A DNA stretch of 64,000 nt from an uncultured Microcaldota archaeon. Its GTDB lineage: Archaea > Micrarchaeota > Micrarchaeia > Anstonellales > Bilamarchaeaceae. A model generated the notes under the pieces. It had not been told where the DNA came from and ran no database searches. It saw only the letters and a list, made by a program, of their open reading frames with translations. Shown piece after piece: positions 9,796 through 18,296 of this stretch. A program made the position numbers and the translations under genes. How positions within the stretch are numbered: position 1 is the first letter of the stretch; each line of letters starts with the position of its first letter. The stretch spans positions 1 through 64,000 of the forward strand of contig CAIKOA010000006.1 in NCBI GenBank assembly GCA_903828955.1, read 5' to 3'.

Positions 9796-11357
9796 ATGAG
9801 GAAACTCCTGCTAGTGCTCCTCCTACTAGCTTCCTTGTCGCATTCAGAGATCTACGTGAGCGAAGGAGGCAACGTAAGCGCCCTAAGCATTAATGGCACA
9901 GAAAGGACAATCTACTGGGCAGGAATAACCGGCTGGATGAACGCAGCCGCCCCCTTCAATCCAAACTACCCAATTGGCTATGAATCCATCGGGGTTTCAG
10001 ACATTAATTCAACTTATGCAAACGGCACCTGGTACGGGCTCCCGATGATAGTCACCAGATTGGGTTTCAAGCCCGAACTAAGCGACATCCGCCCGCCCAC
10101 CCTCGCGGACATCTCCACTGGAGGAATGTTTGATAATTTCACAAAGTTCTACGGCCTCGATTTCCTAAACTTCACAGACAGCCCCCTCTTCACTTTCCTG
10201 GGCGCCCTCAGCGCAACCTGCCAGCTAGGCAACCAGAACTTTAGTTGCGCCCAAATAACCCTCACAGGCCCGACCCCGCTCTGGCTCCTTGTCTACGACA
10301 ACGGAACCCACCAGGAGCCCATCTTCATAGCAAACGTAACCAACACAACGGGCTACAACGGCACCACATTCGCTTTCCAGTACATGGTCCCTGTGCAGGA
10401 CAACTATTTCTTCTACATTTACCCGGAGGAATGCAACATAACTGTGTTTATAGACGGCACCAAGACCACCACCTACCCGAAGACCGGGGTTCCCTACGAT
10501 GTTGAGTTCCTTGTCACTTACAACGATTCCCTAATCCCCATCCCCCACGCATTGGTCCGCGTTACCGAGAACAATGGAAGAACCCTCCTCTATCCAAACC
10601 TTTATGCAGGAAGAAATTACTCCGGAATGGGCTACATGTTCACAAACCCCTCCGGAAATGCGGCCTTTGCCCTTTCCCCGACCCGCTACAACATTCCGGA
10701 TTCCTACGATTACGAAGTATACGCAGAAGTAATTTATCCCGCCTACTGCAGAACGAATATGTCCCTCACGAACTATCATTACCTTGAACCCACCTACCGC
10801 TCCTCGCTTGTAAACCCAAGCTACGGCAGCCAGGTAAAAACTTCAGTCCAGAACATGAACTCGATTGCAAGCACCGCTTCCAAATGGATAACCGCCGGAA
10901 AGGCAAGGGACGCAACCTTCACAGTAAGAACCGATGGAACCGTTGTGGGGTTCTTCCAACCCTTAAAGTGGGCGCCCCGAACGTCTTCAATGTCACAATC
11001 CTTGATTCAGGAAATCCAGTAAATGGAAACATAACCGTCCAGGAACTCAATGGACTGATAATCTACGTTCCGGCGCAACCCGAAAAAGAGCTCTACAACA
11101 ACACGGGCCCCCTCCCAAGCAACGAAACCTTCATGCTGATGCCGACCCGCTATAACAACAACGCAAACCTCACCTTCCTCATGTATTACAATGATACTAA
11201 TTTCGCAAACCTCACATTCACAATTGACTCAGTTCTCGAGGACCCCCAGCCCTCGGAAATGACGATGGACAATCCTACAAATGCTTTAATAGGTTCTGCT
11301 CTACAGAACATAAACCAGGTCCTTTCCAACATCGGAAAGTCAATATCCACGGTGTAA
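9796..11357 (+). pseudogene. Exported N-glycosylation-sequon-rich protein, interrupted by a frameshift (ORFs 9796..11022 and 10884..11357)
   Basis: Signal peptide MRKLLLVLLLLASLSHS; sensible sequence passes from frame 1 (...TFTVRTDGTVVG) to another frame (LPTLKVGAPNVFNVTILDSGNPVNG...) near 10946-10962. Confidence 0.75.
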
Positions 11358-13054
11358 TGATGAAAAAAGAAATGTTCTTTATCGTGTTGTGCCTTTCCCT
11401 CGTTTTCGCAGCGACCGGAAGAATAACCGACACGACCGGAACAACCCAGAACGTGCTGGACTCCTCCGCATACAGGGTGTATGTGGACACATTCGGCGCA
11501 AACCCTGACTTCGGCTTAGAGCTCTGCAACGCGGGCCAGAAGTATGCCGCAGCAACATACCTTGCAAACATAAGCGGAACGCTTTCTTACCTCACAATAA
11601 GCAAGGACCTCACCACCGGGTCCACGAATACGCTTGTATACACCTCAAACGGCGCAGGCCCGTGCTACACAACGCCAATCGACAAGTTCGCATTTTCCCA
11701 ATTCAGGGATTTCACAAGAACCCCGATCGTTTTCTCATCCGCATTCCCCGGGAGAATCCACGCCCTCTATTCAAGCAGCGCAGACGGCTCATCCCCAAGC
11801 GCGGCATTCCTCAATTACTCCAGCGGATGGCTGAGGGGCTCCTTCGCAACAACCCGCACCTTTTCACAGGCAACCGGAAAAGTCAGCGCAAACGTAAACA
11901 CAATCACCTTTGAAACGGATTTCGGGAGCATCACCAAGAACCCCAATGATCCGCAATGGGGCCTGAATTCTTCCACCGGGAGAAGCCTCTTCATCGCCCT
12001 CTGCTCTGATGATTACGGAGGAGCCTGCTCAGACGCAAAAATCATAAACTCTTCAGCCCAGCTCCCCACGGATCTCGGCATGGGTGGGGTCACCATCAAC
12101 GACCAGCACGCCTACAACCGCTTCGTGGTTGTTGACGGCCTTGGCGACCCAATCTGCGTGGGCGCGGACCTGGCCCCAGGGATTTCCGCAAATCCAAGCG
12201 CAATCAGCAACAACGAAAGCAGCAACATCACAATCACCGCAACCAACAACGGAAATGTAAACATCACAACTGATTTCAACATCACTTTGAACATTACAGG
12301 CCCCGGCGGCTATTTCCGCACCACTTCCTGGCTGGTTACAACCGACCTTGCCCCGGGCAGCTCCGTGAGCCGCTCCTACCTCTGGAACCACACGGGCTTA
12401 AGCGGCACCTACACCTTCACCACAAACGTAGATGCGAACAACAACATCGTCGAATGCAACGAGAACGACATCGCATCCACAACCGTGCTCGTTTCCCCCG
12501 CCTTCTACCTCCACGTTTGGATAGATGGGAACTATACGAATGTCTTCCCGGTATGGGGAAGGCCCTACAACATCACCCTCTACATAAACGACTCGGACGG
12601 AAACCCGGTTTCCAATGCCCGCTATATGCTCACCGAAACGAACGGCCTCAACCCCTTCACCCCCACCCAGGTCTGGAACAACTCCGGGCTTGAACGCGGC
12701 CTCGTAAGCTCTTCAGTTGGCCGCATCCAGGGAAACGGGACCGGCTATGTCCAGTTCACGATGGTCCCAACCTGCAACAAACTCTTTACCGATTTCTCCT
12801 ATCTCGGAGTTGACACCTATGTAGGAAACTACTCCATAATCGTGAATGGCTACACCGCTGGCGGAAGCCCGATTGCCTTCTCATACAATGGCACAAAAAC
12901 CCCGGACTATCCGCTCCTCATAGGAAACTGGACATGCGCAGACCCGGGCTGGGTGAACAACAAGGAAATCATCAACAAGAACCAGTATGTGCTTCACGTC
13001 TACGACTGGCTGTATGAGGTTTACTCTATCACCAAGAAGCTGGTGGTTCCGTAG
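11357..13054 (+). CDS. Exported protein with CARDB-like domain
   Basis: Signal peptide MMKKEMFFIVLCLSLVFA; DLAPGISANPSAISNNESSNITITATNNGNVNITTDFNITL... CARDB-like; overlaps preceding stop. Confidence 0.7.
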   Translation: MMKKEMFFIVLCLSLVFAATGRITDTTGTTQNVLDSSAYRVYVDTFGANPDFGLELCNAGQKYAAATYLANISGTLSYLTISKDLTTGSTNTLVYTSNGAGPCYTTPIDKFAFSQFRDFTRTPIVFSSAFPGRIHALYSSSADGSSPSAAFLNYSSGWLRGSFATTRTFSQATGKVSANVNTITFETDFGSITKNPNDPQWGLNSSTGRSLFIALCSDDYGGACSDAKIINSSAQLPTDLGMGGVTINDQHAYNRFVVVDGLGDPICVGADLAPGISANPSAISNNESSNITITATNNGNVNITTDFNITLNITGPGGYFRTTSWLVTTDLAPGSSVSRSYLWNHTGLSGTYTFTTNVDANNNIVECNENDIASTTVLVSPAFYLHVWIDGNYTNVFPVWGRPYNITLYINDSDGNPVSNARYMLTETNGLNPFTPTQVWNNSGLERGLVSSSVGRIQGNGTGYVQFTMVPTCNKLFTDFSYLGVDTYVGNYSIIVNGYTAGGSPIAFSYNGTKTPDYPLLIGNWTCADPGWVNNKEIINKNQYVLHVYDWLYEVYSITKKLVVP

Positions 13055-15133
13055 ATGAAGCGCGCACTCTTTCTTTTCCTGATTATTTTTTCCCTTTCCT
13101 TTGCCCAATTCTACCAGTTCTACATCGTGAAGGCGAGCGACCACACCACGATGAACCTTATTTACGATAACAATTCCACTTCTTACAAGGACAACTCCAT
13201 TGAAAACCCGGATGCGCAGCTCAGGATTTGCGCATTGAGTTCAGCCGAACTCCAGAACAAATGGGTTTCCCTTGCTTATGCAGACGGGATGAATCCAGGG
13301 GATTATATCGAGATAACTCATTTCCCAATCCAGATAACCCGCGTCCCCCCTAACAATTGCGTCTACCTCCCCCTTGAGATCTCAAGCTTCAAGGCATGGT
13401 ATCCCTCCATCCCCTTCCTCTTCATATCTAACACCACCGACCTTTCCACTGCAGAGCGGATAAAATTCCCCCCAATCTGGGGCTGGCTCAAGGGAAATTA
13501 CACAGTTGTTTCCGCCAAGACCGGGAACAACGTAAACATAACAGTTACCCGGGCAGTCGATGAAAATAACATAACAATAATCCCGGATGTCAATTTCCTC
13601 GTAGTCGGCCTGATGCAGGAAGGAATCCTTCTGACAACCGATACCGCAATTACTTCAATAGGCGACCCGGTGGTTCTTTCCCTGGGCTCCTATAGCGGCA
13701 ATTATACAATTCACGTAAACGGAATCGGCCCCGGCCAGTTTGGGCCCAATGTAACGATAATAACGCCCCAGCCAATCACTTACAATACAAACATGGTTCC
13801 ATTCACCTATTCAATACTAAGTTATTACCCCCTTGATTCCTGCTGGTATGTTCTCGATGGCAAGAGGGTTGACATGCCCGATTGCACAATTTCCTATATA
13901 CTGCGTTTGCAAAACGGCACCCACACGCTTGTGCTCTATGCAAATGACACCGCGGGGCAGAACGGCTCGGATTCCGTAAAATTCAAGGTGGGGATTGTTA
14001 CGCCGCCTTATTACCCAGGAGGCCCGGGAGGCCCCCATGTGCCACAGCCCACCCCCGAAGTGCCCCCGGTCATCCCTCCGGCATACGACTATTTCACGAT
14101 AAGCCCAGAAGACATCCACATAACAATTGATTACCCGAGCTCAGGTGAATCCTCATTTTTCCTTTATTCAAAATACAAAATGGTCGACATCCAATGCACG
14201 GTGAAAGGGGACTTCGCGCAATATTCCACGGTGGACCTTGTTTCCAACGAGGTTGGCGAAGGCGGAACGATAGACGGCACAGTTACCGTGGAAATCCCCC
14301 CGGAAATCCTTATCGATTACAAAGGGAGCAAGGAGGGCCTTCTCCAATGCATCGGGAGGAGCACGATGAACTCCAGCCTCTTCCTTTCCACTTCAGCAAA
14401 CGTATACCTGGAAATAAACGAACCACTCATAACCGTTGAAAACATAACCGTGGAGCTCTACCCGGGCCAAACGGTAAACACAACGATCCTTCTCAACAAC
14501 ACCGGCCAGGGAAACGCATCCACTTATGCGTTTGACGCGCAATTCGAAGGCAAAGAATCCGGCCTCATAACGATAACCCAGCTTCCCGGGATGATAGGCC
14601 ACGGGCAGGAAGGGATTCTCCCGATTTCCATTTTTGTAGCGCCCGGATTCCCAACCGGAGAATACACAATCCCCATCGTGATCTATGAAAACGGAAAGCT
14701 AATTGGAAGCGGCAACATCAAAATAAAGGTAAAGGAAGGCCTCTACCTCCCGCTTGGGGTCTGCGCCTTCCCAGTGCTCACCAGCTTCTACATATTTTAT
14801 GATACGGTGCCCATGTGGGTATTCCTCATAATTCTTCTGATCGCAAATTACGCGCTCCTGGAATGGAGGAAGAGGCACATCTGGCAGAGAAGGCTTCTCA
14901 TGGCCTCCCTCCCAACCCTGCTTTCATTGCCCGGAATCTGGCTGTTCGCGCCCTGCTTTATGATGAACCTTGCCCTTGCGCAGTTCATCTCCACTTTCCT
15001 CTGGAAGCTCCTGCATGAAAAAGAAAGGGAAGAACTCTATTCAGGAAGGAGACAGAAGAGGAAGCCTTACCGCAGCGAAGAAAAAGCAGAGGAAGGGAAG
15101 GACCGCAAAATGGCAAAAGAAGAGGAGAAATAG
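13055..15133 (+). CDS. Exported/membrane protein with C-terminal TM segments and Pro-rich linker
   Basis: Signal peptide; YYPGGPGGPHVPQPTPEVPPVIPP linker; hydrophobic C-terminal segments followed by basic/acidic tail. Confidence 0.7.
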   Translation: MKRALFLFLIIFSLSFAQFYQFYIVKASDHTTMNLIYDNNSTSYKDNSIENPDAQLRICALSSAELQNKWVSLAYADGMNPGDYIEITHFPIQITRVPPNNCVYLPLEISSFKAWYPSIPFLFISNTTDLSTAERIKFPPIWGWLKGNYTVVSAKTGNNVNITVTRAVDENNITIIPDVNFLVVGLMQEGILLTTDTAITSIGDPVVLSLGSYSGNYTIHVNGIGPGQFGPNVTIITPQPITYNTNMVPFTYSILSYYPLDSCWYVLDGKRVDMPDCTISYILRLQNGTHTLVLYANDTAGQNGSDSVKFKVGIVTPPYYPGGPGGPHVPQPTPEVPPVIPPAYDYFTISPEDIHITIDYPSSGESSFFLYSKYKMVDIQCTVKGDFAQYSTVDLVSNEVGEGGTIDGTVTVEIPPEILIDYKGSKEGLLQCIGRSTMNSSLFLSTSANVYLEINEPLITVENITVELYPGQTVNTTILLNNTGQGNASTYAFDAQFEGKESGLITITQLPGMIGHGQEGILPISIFVAPGFPTGEYTIPIVIYENGKLIGSGNIKIKVKEGLYLPLGVCAFPVLTSFYIFYDTVPMWVFLIILLIANYALLEWRKRHIWQRRLLMASLPTLLSLPGIWLFAPCFMMNLALAQFISTFLWKLLHEKEREELYSGRRQKRKPYRSEEKAEEGKDRKMAKEEEK

Positions 15134-15155
15134 GAAGTGTAATTATCCAAGGCAC

Positions 15156-16073
15156 CTATTCTTTAGTAAGTATTCTCGCCCCAGTTTCTTCCACAACAAT
15201 CGTATGTTCAGCCTGGGAAACAAGCCCCCCGCCCATCTCTTTAAGCACCGGGTATGCCTTAAGCACCTGCATTCTCAGCATTTCCTTTAGAGCATTCTTG
15301 AGCAAGAGGCGCGATTTGAAATCCTGTGCAAGCCACCTTTCCGCAAACGGGAGCAGTCCATACCTATCTATTACATTCTGGAGTATTTTCCTGGATTCCC
15401 TGAGCCTGAGCGCCCCAGGCATATATAGGCTGAATATCTCCACCTGGTCAGAATCCGAAACAAACCCCTTTCCATTTGTTGCGAAAGGCTCAATCGCATA
15501 AATCTCCCCGACCTGGAATTGGTATGGGTCCTCGCTTTTCACGCAGGGCACATCTATCCCCGTATGCAGCATCCCCGTGCTTATCCTGTGCCCGGTAAGG
15601 TTTGCAACCGGCCTATACCCATATCCTTTGATGGTATCCTCAATAACCCCACCAATGCTGCCCACGGTAACTCCCGGCTTTATCGCGGCAATTGCAGCTT
15701 CCAGCGCCTTTTCCGAGGCCTCAACAAGCGTTGCGTAATTTCCGCTCAAATCCACAGTATATGCAGTATCCGCAATCGCCCCGTTCCTCTCAACCCCCAA
15801 ATCAACCTTTACAATATCCTTTTCCCCAAGCAGGGTCTTGTCCCCCGCTTCCGGGGTATAGTGCGCAGCAATATCATTTACGGAAACGTTCGTTGGGAAT
15901 GCGGGGTCGCATCCCTGCTCCCTAACCATTCCTTCGATGGTTTCCGCAATGTCCAGCAACCCCTCGCCCACGTTCACAAGCTGCCTGCTCTCCTCCCTTA
16001 TTTTTGCAGCTATCCTCCCCACCTCGGCGAACTCTTCGATGGTTGCTTCTGCCGGCATTTCTTCCATACGCAA
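15156..16073 (-). CDS. map: Methionine aminopeptidase type II
   Basis: KVDLGVERNGAIADTAYTVDL, NLTGHRIS, YAIEPFAT, SQAEHTIVV motifs. Confidence 0.92.
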   Translation of the reverse strand: MRMEEMPAEATIEEFAEVGRIAAKIREESRQLVNVGEGLLDIAETIEGMVREQGCDPAFPTNVSVNDIAAHYTPEAGDKTLLGEKDIVKVDLGVERNGAIADTAYTVDLSGNYATLVEASEKALEAAIAAIKPGVTVGSIGGVIEDTIKGYGYRPVANLTGHRISTGMLHTGIDVPCVKSEDPYQFQVGEIYAIEPFATNGKGFVSDSDQVEIFSLYMPGALRLRESRKILQNVIDRYGLLPFAERWLAQDFKSRLLLKNALKEMLRMQVLKAYPVLKEMGGGLVSQAEHTIVVEETGARILTKE

Positions 16074-16152
16074 AGATTAGCCAAAACCCTTTAAATTCCC
16101 TTTCGCCCCTCTGCCGGTAGCATTTATATCCTTTTCTTGCGAAACGCAACCC

Positions 16153-17907
16153 ATGGGGAGGTATTCAGTATTACTAGGGTTATTGGTACTCATATGCTCT
16201 TTTTCCAGTGCATACATCGTGGTGAATTCCCTTGATTACAAGGACGTCGCCTCAGCCGCATTCTACGCAAACCTGAAAGGCGAGGAGATCTACTATATCA
16301 CCCCATCCACAGATTTGCACACGGCCGTATTGAAAGTGGGCCCAAGGACGCTGGAACTTTTCGAATCCGGCCCCACCCCGGTTGTTTCAGGCTACCAGAA
16401 CGCCCTTGAATCAAATGGATGCACGGTAACAAAAACGATCTCCCAGGACCCCTTTGCATTCAACCTTGAACTTGCAGGCAAATCGGGCGCCTCTTCCTAC
16501 ATAATCATGGACCCCGCATACTCCTACAACACAGTTTCCCTTTTTGCCTACGCAAAATCCGCAAAGGCATATGTCCTCTTTGCGGACAAGGCCCACGCTG
16601 ATTCGGTCTCCGCTTTCCTTTCCTCCAAATCCGCAAGCGGGATTATCGTTTTCGGAATGGTGGACCAGGCAGTGAAGGATTCGCTCGTCTCAAAGAATAT
16701 AAAGTTCGACCAGATAGACAATGGAGACAAATACCTTGACAATGTCGAAATCCTCAATAGATACTATTCCAAATTTGATTCCCAAAAGCAAATCCTGATG
16801 GCAGACGGCGCTTTCTACGACCCGGCAATAACCCTCGGCCAGCAGCCAACAATGCTCGTTTCCAACACCGTCCCCAAGGAAACCAAGGATTTCCTTTCCG
16901 GGCAGGTTCGAGACGGAAAAATCAAGGTCGCAGTTTTGATTAAGCCTGATTACACCGGAATGGCCTATGATTTGATGAAGTCAATCAATTCCGAATACAC
17001 AGAAAAGAAATTCTCGGTTTTCGTAAAGATGGGGCAGGCTTCCGCAAAACAGGAAACCCCGGGCGCCCTGGACGTCTATGCGCTTCCCCCGATAGTCCTG
17101 AACGTGGGCTTCATAGGGGTCCAATACAACACTGCAACAAAGCAGCTTGAACTCATACTTGAAAACAAGGGGTCCATTTCCACTTACACAACCTCCTCCA
17201 TAAAAGTTTATTCGAATGGGGAAATAATCGCAACCGTAGGGGACAAGGAAGCCCAGATACTCCAGAAAGGGCAAAAGCAGGGCTTCTCCTACCCGCTCAC
17301 ACTCTCAAACCCGGGCAACCTCTCCGCAAATGTCACCACTTACTACAGTTCTTCCAAACTTGCCTATGAAAAAGGCTTCAATGTATTCGTAACCCTTGGA
17401 AAAGTCGATTTCACCGATGGCTCAAAAATGGAAATAACAAAGGCAACCTACGACCAGGGCGCAGACAAGGTTTCCATTAAAGTAACCAACACCGGAAACC
17501 AGGACGTCTATTTCCGCGCAGGCGTAAACTACACAAGCGATGCGGGAAGCTCTTCAATGGACAACCCCGAAGTAAAGGTGCTCCCCTCGGGCCAATCCAC
17601 GGTAATGCAGATTTCCGGCCTCCTCATCGAAGCGAAAGAGATTCCTTCCCTGCAAATGAAGGCAATAGCCGCATACGGAGGCAGGGAATCCTTCCTTGTA
17701 AACCAGGCAGTCGCTCCGGTTGAAATCGTTTCAGGCCCGGACTGGCTCCTGATAGCCCTTGGAGTGATTATACTATTGATACTCCTGCTGATCATTTACT
17801 GGTTCTTCATCAGGAAGAAAGGGCCCAGGCCAACCCCGGTCGCAGCGGCTCCGCCTTCGGCTCCTCCAGAAACAGCCAAGCCGGCCCGCGCAGGCAGGAA
17901 AAAATAA
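16153..17907 (+). CDS. Exported membrane-anchored protein, cell-wall-binding/S-layer-like
   Basis: Signal peptide, putative-cell-wall-binding-type region (AKAYVLFADKAHADSVSAFLSSKSASGIIVFGMVDQAV), C-terminal TM plus basic tail. Confidence 0.6.
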   Translation: MGRYSVLLGLLVLICSFSSAYIVVNSLDYKDVASAAFYANLKGEEIYYITPSTDLHTAVLKVGPRTLELFESGPTPVVSGYQNALESNGCTVTKTISQDPFAFNLELAGKSGASSYIIMDPAYSYNTVSLFAYAKSAKAYVLFADKAHADSVSAFLSSKSASGIIVFGMVDQAVKDSLVSKNIKFDQIDNGDKYLDNVEILNRYYSKFDSQKQILMADGAFYDPAITLGQQPTMLVSNTVPKETKDFLSGQVRDGKIKVAVLIKPDYTGMAYDLMKSINSEYTEKKFSVFVKMGQASAKQETPGALDVYALPPIVLNVGFIGVQYNTATKQLELILENKGSISTYTTSSIKVYSNGEIIATVGDKEAQILQKGQKQGFSYPLTLSNPGNLSANVTTYYSSSKLAYEKGFNVFVTLGKVDFTDGSKMEITKATYDQGADKVSIKVTNTGNQDVYFRAGVNYTSDAGSSSMDNPEVKVLPSGQSTVMQISGLLIEAKEIPSLQMKAIAAYGGRESFLVNQAVAPVEIVSGPDWLLIALGVIILLILLLIIYWFFIRKKGPRPTPVAAAPPSAPPETAKPARAGRKK

Positions 17908-18095
17908 TCGGCAGGCGGGGGAAGGTCCCCCTCCTCCCGTTAACCAACCCCCCGCGATATTCCCACATCCTTAGATAACTTTGCAACTCTTCGCGCTTTC
18001 CCTTAAGGAACAGTGGCGTAAGGAGACGGACAAAGAGCCGCAAAAATATAAGAAAAAGTAATATCTGATGCTGTTTTTTCTTTGGGTGAACCGCA

Positions 18096-18121
18096 CCTTT
18101 CTTTTTTACAAAAAAGAAAGG
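18096..18121. repeat. Perfect 12-bp inverted repeat with 2-nt loop, 5 nt from the tRNA-Arg 3' end
   Basis: cctttctttttt-ac-aaaaaagaaagg read directly. Confidence 0.85.
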
Positions 18122-18126
18122 GGAGA

Positions 18127-18225
18127 CGGGCCCGACGGGATTTGAACCCATACTCCGAGGTTTCCCCTGCAATCAGGAGAAGGCATTCGAAGCCTCGTCG
18201 GCTATCCAGGTTACCAAACGGGCCC
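18127..18225 (-). tRNA. tRNA-Arg(TCG) with about 25-nt intron
   Basis: GGGCCCG/CGGGCCC acceptor; T-arm ATGGG-TTCAAAT-CCCGT; anticodon stem CGAGG/CCTCG enclosing CTTCGAA plus extra nucleotides. Confidence 0.82.
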
Positions 18226-18296
18226 ATTTGCTAGGTATTCCCAGCATAAGTTTATTTATGGCTTCCACTACGCGGAAATAAAACAAAAAATAAAAA

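Noticed and set aside
10957-10970. Programmed -1 frameshift at caacccttaaag
   Set aside because: No canonical X XXY YYZ slippery heptamer in the correct frame; a single-base indel near GGGG is simpler.
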